Source of the DNA: Sorangium cellulosum
GTDB taxonomy: Bacteria; Myxococcota_A; Polyangia; Polyangiales; Polyangiaceae
Length of the DNA: 64,000 nt
NCBI RefSeq assembly: GCF_002950945.1
Contig: NZ_CP012673.1
Location: 11,957,501-12,021,500, forward strand
Direction of reading: 5' to 3'
Below, one piece after another: positions 45,138-57,379 of the stretch (its first letter is position 1; the number at the start of each line of letters is the position of its first letter). The position numbers and the translations under genes were made by a program. The notes under the pieces are model-generated. The model searched no databases, was not told the DNA's origin, and worked only from the letters and a program-made list of their open reading frames with translations.

Positions 45138-45728
45138 ATGCGCGCCATGACAACCAGAGCTCACCTTGCCCCCATGATCGCGCTCGCGGCGCTGACCCTC
45201 GCCACGGGATGCCAGGAGACACCGAGCGCGCCCGGCGGATCCGCGGCCAGGCCGACGGCGACGGGCTCCCCGGGCGCCGAGCAGGGCGCAGCGCTCAAGC
45301 CCGGCGACGCGGCGCCCGACATCACCTTCACGCTGCACGATGGCAAGGAGGTGAAGCTCTCGAGCCTGAAGGGGAAGCAGGTGCTCGTTTACTTCTATCC
45401 CAAGGACGATACGCCGGGCTGTACGATCCAGGCGAAGGGGCTGCGCGATGGATGGGCGGATCTCCAGGCCGCCGGGGTCGAGACCTACGGGGTGTCGACG
45501 CAGGATGCGCAGAGCCATCAGGCATTTATCGAGAAATACGAGCTTCCGTTTCCGCTGGTCGTGGATCAGGACGGGAGGGTCGCGAGGGCGTTCCGCGTAC
45601 CGCTGCGCAGCGATCTCGCAACGCGACAGTCGTTCCTCATCGGGGAGGATGGGACGATCAAGCAGGTGTGGCTCGAGGTGGATCCCAAGGAGCATGCGGC
45701 GGCGATTCTTGCGGCCGCGAAGAGCTGA
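45138..45728 (+). CDS. Lipid-anchored 1-Cys peroxiredoxin (BCP/AhpC-TSA type)
   Basis: A 196-residue exported peroxiredoxin. The signal (APMIALAALTLATGC) has a lipobox (ATGC) and a Pro/Ala linker before the thioredoxin-like fold. The peroxidatic Cys lies in YPKDDTPGCTIQAKGLRDGW (about residue 95); the residues five after it (where many BCPs have a resolving Cys) are not cysteine, so it is a 1-Cys type. FPLVVDQDGRVARAF and FLIGEDGTIKQVWLEVDP complete the domain. Being outside the cytoplasmic membrane it would detoxify peroxides at the envelope with an external reductant. ATG 45147 is an alternative start. The frame is open much farther upstream without coding character. Confidence 0.85.
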   Translation: MRAMTTRAHLAPMIALAALTLATGCQETPSAPGGSAARPTATGSPGAEQGAALKPGDAAPDITFTLHDGKEVKLSSLKGKQVLVYFYPKDDTPGCTIQAKGLRDGWADLQAAGVETYGVSTQDAQSHQAFIEKYELPFPLVVDQDGRVARAFRVPLRSDLATRQSFLIGEDGTIKQVWLEVDPKEHAAAILAAAKS

Positions 45729-45790
45729 GATCGGCGATGGATTGGTGATGGGCAGCTCCATGCGAGCGGACGTCGATCGCCGTATCCATC

Positions 45791-46057
45791 TCTCACGTCT
45801 TTCGTCTCTCGTCTTTCGTCTCTCGTCTCTCGTGAACGTCTTTCGTGAACGTGAACGTGAACGAGCATCATCATCAACCCGAAGGCAGGTCTGTTCGTGC
45901 ATCGTGCCGGCATTATCGCAATCAGATGCTGGCGCACGTAGACGTGCACAAAAGCATCGTTCACGTTCACGTTCACGAAAGACGTCCACGAGAGACGTGA
46001 GACGAAGACGAAAGACGAAAGACGAAAGACGAAAGACGAAAGACGAAAGACGAAAGA
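45791..46057. repeat. Long imperfect inverted repeat with heptamer arms
   Basis: Left arm 45791-45864, made of TCTTTCG/TCTCTCG and TGAACG units, pairs with the right arm beginning at 45958. The innermost 29 bases of each arm are perfectly complementary, and pairing continues with few mismatches for about 70 bases. The loop is about 93 bases and is itself partly self-complementary. The right arm runs into seven exact CGAAAGA heptamers (46009-46057). It lies between the convergent peroxiredoxin and ADYC genes. Confidence 0.85.
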
Positions 46058-46142
46058 CGTGGGACGAAAGAGGGGAGGCGGGAGGCGGGATACGCGAGAC
46101 GGAAGACGAGATCGGGATAGGCGGAGGAGGTCTACCCTCGTC

Positions 46143-47162
46143 TCACGGCGAGAAATTCGTCGTGTACGACGCGTTCCGCAGGATCCTCCGCTCACCGAGC
46201 GGAGTCAGGAACCCGTTCTGCGTATAGAACGTCGACGAGCTCCCCCCGCAACGCGGATCATTCCCCGCCCACCGCTCCGGGCAATGATCCATGATGTAAT
46301 CGTAATCCGGATTGCTGATGCCGAGCCCCCTCCAGCGCGTGTGCCTGACACAAGCCGCTCCGTCCACCGTCCACTCCGCCTCGAGGCTCATGCCCGTGCC
46401 CTCGGTCTGCCGCTGGATGTCGAGCGCATCCCAGAGGTCGATCGCCGTCCCGGTCCTCGTGTGCGCCACGCCGTCGCCGCAGTAATCCGCGCGCACCAGG
46501 CGAACGCACGCCCTGTGGAAGTAGGACAAATCCCTGCTCTGGCAGATGCTCCCCTTGCACTCCTCCTCGCGCTGCCAGTCCCTGTACCCCCACTCCGCGC
46601 ACTTCCCGATCGCCGCGCCCTGGCAGCCGAACGTGAAACTGTGGCCGTCGTCGGAGTAATCCCCGGTCGCCGGATCCCAGATCCCCCTCACCGGGATCGC
46701 GTCGAGGCCCTCGCCGCAGATGTTGGCCCAGAGCCCTCCACCCCGGTCGTACTTCACGGTGTAGTACGTGATCCCACTGCGCTCCACGACGTTCGTGATG
46801 CGGAGGGCCACCGTCGACCGATCGTCCAGCGTCGCATCGAGCTCCACGCCGATGAAATCGCTGCCGCTCACCAGCCGGCCGTCGCTCTCGCGCGTGCCAT
46901 GCAGCAGCGTCGCGGTCAGCGCGACGCCATTGTAACGGATCCCGTTGTAACGGATGCCGTTCAGCTGGATGCCGTTCAGCTGCGTGCCGTTCAGCTGCGT
47001 GCCGTTGAGGTTGATGCTGTTCAGACCCCTCAGGGCAGCCAGGCTCTCGCCGATCTCCACCTCGCGCTCGACGCCCTCGACGCCATCGAGCTCCGCGACG
47101 CACCCGACGGACAGCGAGACGAGCGCAATCACCAGCCCCGACAGAACACCTCGTCCAAACAT
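46143..47162 (-). CDS. ADYC-domain lipoprotein with LNG-repeat leader
   Basis: 339 residues. Signal LVIALVSLSVGC with a lipobox (SVGC), then about six copies of a pentapeptide-like repeat (LNGTQLNGTQLNGIQLNG, IRYNGIRYNG), as seen near the N-terminus of several myxobacterial lipoproteins. The main domain is a Cys-rich ADYC-type region: NICGEGLDAIPVRGIWD, FTFGCQGAAIGKCAEWGYRD, RACVRLVRADYCGDGVAHTR, IMDHCPERWAGNDPRCGG. The domain has no known biochemical function. The gene is flanked by heptamer repeats on both sides (CGAAAGA downstream, three CGCCCAA at 47177-47197 upstream). Confidence 0.82.
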   Translation of the reverse strand: MFGRGVLSGLVIALVSLSVGCVAELDGVEGVEREVEIGESLAALRGLNSINLNGTQLNGTQLNGIQLNGIRYNGIRYNGVALTATLLHGTRESDGRLVSGSDFIGVELDATLDDRSTVALRITNVVERSGITYYTVKYDRGGGLWANICGEGLDAIPVRGIWDPATGDYSDDGHSFTFGCQGAAIGKCAEWGYRDWQREEECKGSICQSRDLSYFHRACVRLVRADYCGDGVAHTRTGTAIDLWDALDIQRQTEGTGMSLEAEWTVDGAACVRHTRWRGLGISNPDYDYIMDHCPERWAGNDPRCGGSSSTFYTQNGFLTPLGERRILRNASYTTNFSP

Positions 47163-47321
47163 TCATCGCCTCCCGACGCCCAACGCCCAACGCCCAACAC
47201 ACGACCCACGACGCTCTGCGTCGACAGTCCTTCTCTGGCCATCAGACTCCGGTCGCGCGAGAAGCTCGCCGCCCGGCAACGACGTCCCGGGACGCCGCGC
47301 CGCCGCGGGCATCATCACAGG

Positions 47322-51275
<3,954 letters not shown>

Positions 51276-51336
51276 GGGAGCGCGCCTCCCCCGGCACCCT
51301 CAGCGACGACCAGGTGATCCCCGGTCCACCTGCTCC

Positions 51337-52044
51337 TCAGCGCGGCCGGTCCTGGCCCCCGCCGATCCCCGGATCGCGCCGGTGGAAGAACGCGATGACG
51401 TCCGCGAGCTCGTCGCGCGCGGCCACGAGGAGCACCGTCGCGCCCCCCGCGACGATCGACGAGCCGCGCGGCCCCTCGATGCGGCCGTCGGCGCGGTACA
51501 GCCCGGCGAAGACGCACGACGCAGGGAAGCCCGCGCTGCCGGCGATGACGCTCACGGGGCGGCCCGCGACCGCCGAGTCCGCAGGGATGTCGATCTCGAA
51601 CGCGACCGACTCGCCGGCGCCGAGCACCATCGCGTGCCGGACCCCCGGGTGCTCGATGGCGGTGCCCATCGCGCCGATGAAGACGTCGATCTCCGAGAGG
51701 ATCCGGTGCACGCCCGCGCGCACGTAGACGCCCCGGTAGTCGGGGTCGCGCATGCGCACCATGACGCGCTTGGCGCCCGCGGCCTGGGCGAGCAGCGCGA
51801 CGGCGAGGTTGTCGGCGTCGCGCCGGAGCATGGCCACGACGACGTCGGCGCGCGCGACCTCCGCCTCCTTGAGGAGCCCGGCGTCGGTCGCGTCGCCCAC
51901 GAGCGACACGAGGCCGTGGCGCTCGAAGGCGCTGTTCGCGATCGACTCGTCGCGGTCGACGATGGTCACCTCGTGACCCATCTTCGCGAGGTGGACGGCG
52001 ACGCTCAGCCCTGCGCGCCCGGCGCCCGCGATGAGCACGCGCAT
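51337..52044 (-). CDS. TrkA-type (RCK) NAD-binding regulatory protein
   Basis: 235 residues. N-terminal Rossmann domain MRVLIAGAGRAGLSVAVHLA with the GxGxxG nucleotide motif and IVDRDESIA (acidic end of strand 2), followed by GDATDAGLLKEAEVARADVVV; a C-terminal TrkA-C/RCK_C domain (VSVIAGSAGFPASCVFAGLY) completes it. Such subunits bind NAD(H) or ATP and gate K+ or cation transporters. The start lies 1 base after the stop of the antiporter gene, with GGAGGCC upstream of ATG 52044, so the two are translated together and the protein probably controls that antiporter. Confidence 0.9.
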   Translation of the reverse strand: MRVLIAGAGRAGLSVAVHLAKMGHEVTIVDRDESIANSAFERHGLVSLVGDATDAGLLKEAEVARADVVVAMLRRDADNLAVALLAQAAGAKRVMVRMRDPDYRGVYVRAGVHRILSEIDVFIGAMGTAIEHPGVRHAMVLGAGESVAFEIDIPADSAVAGRPVSVIAGSAGFPASCVFAGLYRADGRIEGPRGSSIVAGGATVLLVAARDELADVIAFFHRRDPGIGGGQDRPR

Positions 52045-52045
52045 G

Positions 52046-53569
52046 TCAGTGGCCTCCTTCGTGCGGGAGCTTCACCATCTCCCGGTCGAGCTCGTTCGCG
52101 TGGGCGCTCGCGGTCTCGGCGGCGATGAGGCCCCGCCTCGCCGCGTCGAGCACCGCCGCCTTCTGCGCCGTGAGCAGCGCGACGTCCGTGAGGTGGTCGC
52201 GCACCGCCTCGCCCTGGGGCGACTGGAGCGCGCCCTCCGCCGCGATCACCCGGCGCTGGAACGCGGCGCGGCGCTCCGCGTGCTCCTTGCGGGAGAGGAG
52301 TCCCGCGGCGAGCAGGTCGTCGAGCTCCGCCTGGCCGCGCCGCGCGGCGATGAGCGTCGCCTTCGCGGCGTCGAGCCCAGCGTCGACGCTCGAGGCCGCG
52401 ACCCCCAGGAACTTGAGCAGCCGCGCGAACGGCAGCGCCTGCACGACCAGGGTCACGAACGTCACGCCGAAGACGATCGTGACCAGGCGGTCGCGGTACG
52501 GCATGTCGCTCGGCAGGCTGAGGACGGCCGCCATCGAGAGCGCGCCCTTGATGTTGCCGACCAGCATCACGTGCTGCCAGCGGAGCGGCACGACCTCGCC
52601 CGTGAGGGCCCGGAGCGCGCCGAAGCAGCCGTAGACGGCCACCGCCCTGCCCGCGTGGAGCGCGATGAGCGCGAGCCCGATAGAAGACGCCTCGCGCACG
52701 AGCATGTCGGCCTGGATCTGCATGCCGACGAGCAGGAAGAGCAGCACGTTGAGGGCGAAGCCGCTCGTCTCCCAGAAGCCCTCGAGCGCGAGCACGCGCG
52801 AGGGCTCGAGGAGCCGGCGCGCGGCCTTGCCGACGACCACGCCGACGACCACGACGGCGATGACCGGCGACGCGTGGAGCCGCTCGGTGAGCAGGGCCGT
52901 GGCGAAGACGAGCACGATGGAGGCGAGGATCGCGGTCAGGTGGTCCGGCGTGCGGCGGAGCAGGGCCGTGCCGACGGCGCCGAACGCCAGGCCGAGGACG
53001 GCGCCGCCGATCATGGCCATCGCGAGGGCGCGGAAGGTGTCGGAGGCGTCGAACGTGCCGCTCGCGACGACGCGCGAGGCGAGCACCACGAGCACGAGCG
53101 CGGTGCCGTCGTTGAAGAGGCTCTCCCCTTCCATGATCGCGGCCAGCCGGTGCGGGACGCGGACGCTCCGGAAGGCGAGCAGCACGCTCACGGTGTCGGT
53201 GATGGAGAGCAGCGCGCCGAGGAGGAGCGCCGCCGGGAACGGCAGGTCGAGCACCAGGGTCGCCACCATGGCGGTGCCGAGCAGCGAGATGAGCACCCCC
53301 GGCACGGCGAGCGCGAGGATGGGCCGGCTCGCGCCGCGCAGGCTGTCCGCGTCGGCGAACAGGGCGCCCTCGAAGACGAGCACCGGGAGGAACGCGATGA
53401 GGATGACCTCCGGGTCCATCGGCGTGTTCGGCAGCACGTCGACGACGACGAGGAGCAGCCCCATGAGCACGAGCGCGACGTTGTACGGGACCCCGACGCG
53501 CTTCGCGCCGATCGCGACGGCGGAGCCGACCGCCAGGACGAGGAGCAGGCTCTCGAGCCGCTCCCTCAT
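52046..53569 (-). CDS. CPA1-family Na+(K+)/H+ antiporter (NhaP-like)
   Basis: 507 residues, about 12 transmembrane segments over residues 1-400, then a charged cytoplasmic tail. NhaP/CPA1 landmarks: LLLGALLSITDTVSVLLAF (the DP-type region, here with T rather than P after D), IMEGESLFNDGTALVLVVLA (ND pair), and VGNIKGALSMAAVL. It exchanges Na+ or K+ for H+ across the inner membrane. The C-terminal 100 residues (SRKEHAERRAAFQRRVIAAE) may contact the partner TrkA-type protein encoded immediately downstream. The giant kinase-STAND gene follows in the same direction. Confidence 0.9.
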   Translation of the reverse strand: MRERLESLLLVLAVGSAVAIGAKRVGVPYNVALVLMGLLLVVVDVLPNTPMDPEVILIAFLPVLVFEGALFADADSLRGASRPILALAVPGVLISLLGTAMVATLVLDLPFPAALLLGALLSITDTVSVLLAFRSVRVPHRLAAIMEGESLFNDGTALVLVVLASRVVASGTFDASDTFRALAMAMIGGAVLGLAFGAVGTALLRRTPDHLTAILASIVLVFATALLTERLHASPVIAVVVVGVVVGKAARRLLEPSRVLALEGFWETSGFALNVLLFLLVGMQIQADMLVREASSIGLALIALHAGRAVAVYGCFGALRALTGEVVPLRWQHVMLVGNIKGALSMAAVLSLPSDMPYRDRLVTIVFGVTFVTLVVQALPFARLLKFLGVAASSVDAGLDAAKATLIAARRGQAELDDLLAAGLLSRKEHAERRAAFQRRVIAAEGALQSPQGEAVRDHLTDVALLTAQKAAVLDAARRGLIAAETASAHANELDREMVKLPHEGGH

Positions 53570-53981
53570 GCGCCGCCCCGCGGCGCCGTCACGGAGACGA
53601 TGGGAATCGGCGCGCGCGCCGGGCGCGCCGCGACGCGCGTGGGGTCCTTGTGAGCGCTCACCGTGGATCCTGCGCTACCTGATCGCTCCGGGATTCGCAA
53701 GATGGGCGAGGCGTCGACGACGTCGCGCTCGCGTGAGCTGGTTATGGCGCGGGCGAGATACGAGCGTGCCTGTCCGCGAGGAGCGAGGAGACATGCAAGA
53801 TGACATGACACGACATCTGCGACGCGCTCGCGGGCGGAGCGGGCGGAGCGCGCGGAGCGCGCGGAGGAGCCGTGGCGGCCGTGAGGTCGTCTCCGGGCCG
53901 GGGCCCGCGAAGGCGGCGCGAGCGGCTCCCTCGATGAGGAGCGTTATCGATACCGCCTCTGGTCGAGCGGAGCCCGGCGCC
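53570..53981. other. Intergenic region upstream of the antiporter operon
   Basis: About 410 bases between the antiporter start and the end of the TPR gene. It has a run of 9-base repeats (GCGGGCGGA, GCGCGCGGA) near 53830-53865 and no supported gene. The promoter of the antiporter/TrkA pair is expected here. Confidence 0.35.
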
Positions 53982-55280
53982 TCAGCTCCACGTCTCCGAG
54001 CGCCGCGGGTTGCGCGTCTCGATGGCCTCGGCGTGCCCGCGGAGCCCGCGCGCGGCGGGGAGGTTGCCGTGCGACTCGAACACATCGGCGAGGGCGAGCC
54101 CGAGGATGACGATCTGCTGGGGTTTCTCGAGCGCGCCGACGGTCGGGGCGATGGATCCGAGCAGCTCGAACGCGCGCCGCCACGACTGCGCGGCGGCGTC
54201 CGGCATGTCGGCGTTGAGGGCCGCGTGCCCGGCGCAGCGGTGCATGTCCGCGGCGAACGCGCGGCTGCCGCGGCGGTCGGCGAGCTCCCCGGCGCGGGAG
54301 TACGCCTCCGACGCGTCGAGGAACCGGCGCTGCTTGCTGTGGAGGCTGCCGAGCGAGGCGTAGGCCTCGGGGATGATCGCGAGCAGGCCGCGCCGCTCGG
54401 CCTCCTTCAGCGCGGCGACGAACACCCGGTGCCCCTCCTCGACCGTGCCCGCGGCGATCAGCGAGCGCGCGCGCTGCATGGCGACGTGGACGGCCTCCTC
54501 GCCGAGCCCGCGGCCCGAAAGGAGCGCCTCGGCCTGCTGCTGGAGCTGCGCCGCCTCGGCGTGCCTCCCGGCCTGGAAGCACCTGTCCGCCTCGTGGAGG
54601 AGGCGCCGCGCGGGCAAGAGCTCGGGGGCGCGCAGGGGCGAGCCGGGCGCGATGCGCGCCTCCAGGTCGGCGGGGAGGCGCCGCCCGCGGGCCGAGAGAT
54701 CGGTGAGCAGCCGCTCGATGTCGACGACGGCGGCGCCGTCGGCCTCCGGCCAGACGACGCGCGACGTGCCCTCGCCGACGCGCGCGAGGAGGTCGCCGAC
54801 GCTCGAGTGCACCGGGTCCACGACGACCCAGCGCACGGGCGAGAGCTCGGGGTGCTGCGCGAGGGAGAGGAGGTCGCGGGCGTAGGCGGGCGGGTCGTCG
54901 ATGTGCTGCGGCGAGAGCACGAGGACGGCGGTCGCGTCCGGCCCGCGGGCGGCGAGGTGGTCGGAGAGGACGGTCACGAACGCGCTCAGCGGCTCGCCCG
55001 GAGGGCCGGCCAGGGAGGCCTGCCCGGGGGGATCCGCGGCCGCCGGCGGCGCGCCGAGCTCCCGTGCGAGCGAGCGCGCGCGGGCGGCCCAGCCCCGGCT
55101 GGGCCCGTAGGTCGGGTCTGCCAGCACCCACACCGGCCGGGGCGACGGGCCTGCTTCGCCGAGGGCCCGCAGCAGCGCGAGGGTGTGCCCGTGGACGTGC
55201 GCCGGGATGATGACGTGCAGCAGGCGGGCCCGCTCGCCGGTGAAGATGGCGCTGAGCGCGCTGGCAATGTCGTTGATCAT
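53982..55280 (-). CDS. TPR-containing protein of unknown function
   Basis: 432 residues. The N-terminal half (LHVIIPAHVHGHTLALLRAL, ATAVLVLSPQHIDDPPAYAR, PVRWVVVDPVHSSVGDLLAR) looks like an alternating alpha/beta domain without a visible nucleotide-binding loop. The C-terminal half has helical TPR-like repeats (LHEADRCFQAGRHAEAAQLQ, VFVAALKEAERRGLLAIIPE, DASEAYSRAGELADRRG, SWRRAFELLG). No signal peptide. ATG 55280 starts MINDIASALSAIF; a longer frame to 55403 is Ala/Arg/Pro-rich and unlikely. The protein may be an adaptor; partner not identified. Confidence 0.7.
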   Translation of the reverse strand: MINDIASALSAIFTGERARLLHVIIPAHVHGHTLALLRALGEAGPSPRPVWVLADPTYGPSRGWAARARSLARELGAPPAAADPPGQASLAGPPGEPLSAFVTVLSDHLAARGPDATAVLVLSPQHIDDPPAYARDLLSLAQHPELSPVRWVVVDPVHSSVGDLLARVGEGTSRVVWPEADGAAVVDIERLLTDLSARGRRLPADLEARIAPGSPLRAPELLPARRLLHEADRCFQAGRHAEAAQLQQQAEALLSGRGLGEEAVHVAMQRARSLIAAGTVEEGHRVFVAALKEAERRGLLAIIPEAYASLGSLHSKQRRFLDASEAYSRAGELADRRGSRAFAADMHRCAGHAALNADMPDAAAQSWRRAFELLGSIAPTVGALEKPQQIVILGLALADVFESHGNLPAARGLRGHAEAIETRNPRRSETWS

Positions 55281-55640
55281 GGGGCGCTTTCCGGGTCGAT
55301 TCTTGCTCCGATCCGCACGGGGGCCAAGCGAATGCGGCCGCCGCGGCGCCGGGCTCGCGGCGGCCGCCCGGGCGGGGGGCGCCGCGTGTGCACCGGCGGG
55401 CAAGCGGCCGTTGCGCGTCGCAGGACGCCACGGTCGAGGCGTTCTGTCTCAGCGGCGCTCGAGGCCGGCGCAGGGCCCGGCGGCGGCGAGGGGGGCGCGC
55501 GGGCCCATGGCCTCGATGGCCCACGTATTGCTCTTCAGGAGCTGCTCAAGCGAAGCGTTGAAGGACCATTGAAGAGCCGCCGGAGGCGCCTTGGATGCGG
55601 ACGAGCGCTGGGCGCAGGCGACGCTGGAGGAGATGGGACC
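55281..55640. other. Intergenic region between TPR gene and small lipoprotein gene
   Basis: About 360 bases between divergent starts. The stretch near 55540-55600 is less GC-rich and may hold the promoter of the small lipoprotein gene. No other gene or hairpin seen. Confidence 0.3.
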
Positions 55641-55850
55641 GTGAAAACAGTGTATCTGTCGCTGCTCCTGACCACGATGGCGTTCGGCTGTGGGGGCAGC
55701 AAGCCCGAGCCGCAAGGCCCGGCCGAGAAGGCGGGTGAGGCCGTCGACGACGCGGCGACCGACGTCAAGGACGAGGCGAAGGACGCAGCGGAGTCGACGG
55801 GCGACGCTGCCGAGAACGCGGGCGATAAGGTCGAGGAGAAGACCGACTAG
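55641..55850 (+). CDS. Small charged lipoprotein with amphipathic helix
   Basis: 69 residues from GTG 55641, preceded by GGAGGAG about nine bases away. The signal (VYLSLLLTTMAFGC) ends in a lipobox Cys followed by GGSKPEPQ. The mature part is a highly charged repeating helix (EKAGEAVDDAATDVKDEAKD, AAESTGDAAENAGDKVEEKT), similar in style to LEA-like or YtxH-type stress lipoproteins. Probably anchored in the envelope as a stress or spacer protein; exact function unknown. The following hairpin (55975-56040) may end its transcript. Confidence 0.75.
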   Translation: MKTVYLSLLLTTMAFGCGGSKPEPQGPAEKAGEAVDDAATDVKDEAKDAAESTGDAAENAGDKVEEKTD

Positions 55851-56157
55851 CAAGCGTGTCCTGGTCGGACGGACGCGTCCGGGGCTCGCCGCGGCTGCTC
55901 ACGGACAGAGCGGCTGGTGAGCCCCGGCGAGCCCCTGAAAGAAGAGAGCGAAGCTCGGAGGGAGCTCGGGCGGTTCGGGCCGAGAGGGAAAGCGGGCAGC
56001 GGGCAATCCTGGCGTAAGTCCGCTTTCCCTCTCGGCCCGAGCCATCGCCGGGGGGCTGCGCGAAGGGCCCGCACAGGATCTCCGCGGGCGGTACGGAATG
56101 TAATGGACCCCTGGCCGTGCTGCGGAGGCGCGGCTTGCATGTCGAGGAGGATGGATC
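55851..56157. other. Intergenic region containing the 21-bp hairpin
   Basis: About 307 bases. Apart from the 21-bp inverted repeat listed separately, GGAGGATGGATC lies just before the hemerythrin start (ATG 56158) as its ribosome-binding site. No other feature seen. Confidence 0.4.
55975..56040. repeat. Perfect 21-bp inverted repeat (possible terminator)
   Basis: Arms 55975-55995 and 56020-56040 are exactly complementary over 21 bases (left arm contains GAGAGGGAAAGCGG) with a 24-base loop. It lies in the gap between the small lipoprotein and the hemerythrin genes and would form an unusually strong hairpin. No T tract. It could end transcription or be a dispersed repeat. Confidence 0.85.
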
Positions 56158-56673
56158 ATGAAGGCTACGTCATTGCTCGAGAAGCAGCACCGGAAGGTGG
56201 AGTCGATCTTCAAGCAGCTGGAGAGCGGCCGCTCGGAGCCGGGCCCCCTCCTGGCCGAGCTCGCCAATGAGCTCGTCGCGCACATGGCGATCGAGCAAGA
56301 GAGCTTCTACCCCGCGGTGCGGCAGATCAAGGAGGACCTGATCCTCGAGAGCTACGAGGAGCACGCCATCGCCGAGCTCGCGCTGAAGCGGCTGCTCTCG
56401 ACGGATCCGGAGGACATCTCGTTCAAGGCGCGTGTGACGACGCTGAAGGAGCTGATCCAGCACCACGTCGAGGAGGAGGAAGAGGAGCTCTTCCCGAAGG
56501 TCGAGGAGGCCATCGAGGCGAAGCAGCTCGAGCAGCTGGGCAAGGCGCTGAAGGCGGAGTTCGAGCAGCGGCTGGCCGAGGGCTACGAGGCGCTCCTCCC
56601 GGCGGGCTACAAGAAGACGTCCGCGGATAAGGCGAGCCACGCGAAGCACGCGAACGGGGCCAACCTGGGCTGA
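56158..56673 (+). CDS. Hemerythrin (HHE) domain protein
   Basis: 171 residues. A four-helix HHE domain with metal-ligand candidates: His in LEKQHRKVES (H11), H42 and E46 in LVAHMAIEQE, EEH in YEEHAIAEL, and HHVEEEEEELFP. This layout fits a diiron hemerythrin-like protein that binds oxygen or senses O2 or NO. The C-terminal tail is Lys/His-rich (KKTSADKASHAKHANG) and probably disordered. Cytosolic. A terminator hairpin follows 56 bases after its stop. Confidence 0.85.
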   Translation: MKATSLLEKQHRKVESIFKQLESGRSEPGPLLAELANELVAHMAIEQESFYPAVRQIKEDLILESYEEHAIAELALKRLLSTDPEDISFKARVTTLKELIQHHVEEEEEELFPKVEEAIEAKQLEQLGKALKAEFEQRLAEGYEALLPAGYKKTSADKASHAKHANGANLG

Positions 56674-56729
56674 CCCGGGCTGACCCGGGCTGGACCGCCG
56701 GCTGCGGAGAGGTCGGAGGACGGGATTCG

Positions 56730-56797
56730 AGCCACAGGGGCACAGGGAGCACGGCGGAAGAGAGGAACCACGCTGTGCCCCCTCTGCCCCTGTGGCT
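56730..56797 (+). terminator. Rho-independent-like terminator of the hemerythrin gene
   Basis: Outer stem AGCCACAGGGGCA (56730-56742) pairs exactly with 56785-56797, and pairing continues imperfectly inward for a total of about 26 positions. A T-rich run (TTTTCTCT) follows directly, the only convincing T tract after a hairpin in this window. Confidence 0.75.
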
Positions 56798-56881
56798 TTT
56801 CTCTCGGGTCGTGAGGGCATCCGGCGCGCCCCCCGGGGCTCGCCGGCCCGGGGTGCGAGAGCGGGAGTTCATCGGTCGATC

Positions 56882-57322
56882 ATGGAAGAAGCAATTGGCT
56901 GGGCCAGCTCCGTCATCCTCGTCCTGACGGTCGCCAAGCAGGTCTACAAGCAGTGGAAGGAGAAGAGCAGCCAGGGCGTCTCCAAGTGGCTCTTCCTCGG
57001 CCAGATGGCTGCATCTTCCGGGTTCGTCGTCTACAGCTGGATGGTCGAGAACTGGGTCTTCGTGGTCACGAACTCGCTCATGCTCGCGAACGGCCTCACC
57101 GGCTATGCGCTGGTGCTGCTCCAGCGGCGGCGCGGGGCGGCGCAGCCGGAGCAAGACCAGGCGAAGCCGCGACGGGGCGTCAAGCTGCACGGGTCGCTCG
57201 GGCGCAACGGCGTCGCGGCGGGTCGAGCCCGCGCGCTGCGGCCGGTCGCCGCCGCGCTCCGGTCGCGCAAGGGGGCCGGGGGCGGCGGTAAGCGGCGGGA
57301 TCCGGGGGCGCTGGCGTCGTAA
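56882..57322 (+). CDS. SemiSWEET-type (PQ-loop) small sugar transporter
   Basis: 146 residues. The first 85 residues have three hydrophobic helices: IGWASSVILVLTVAKQVYKQ, WLFLGQMAASSGFVVYSWMV and WVFVVTNSLMLANGLTGYAL, ending LVLLQRRR, the layout of SemiSWEET half-transporters, which dimerise to carry sugars. The usual PQ pair is KQ here (AKQVYKQW). An unusual Arg/Lys-rich tail of about 55 residues follows. ATG 56882 is the natural start; the upstream frame has no helix. Sugar specificity not predictable. Confidence 0.78.
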   Translation: MEEAIGWASSVILVLTVAKQVYKQWKEKSSQGVSKWLFLGQMAASSGFVVYSWMVENWVFVVTNSLMLANGLTGYALVLLQRRRGAAQPEQDQAKPRRGVKLHGSLGRNGVAAGRARALRPVAAALRSRKGAGGGGKRRDPGALAS

Positions 57323-57379
57323 CACGTGGACCCACGACCGCCGCGCCGAAGCGGCAGCGGCACCCCCGACCCCGGTTGT

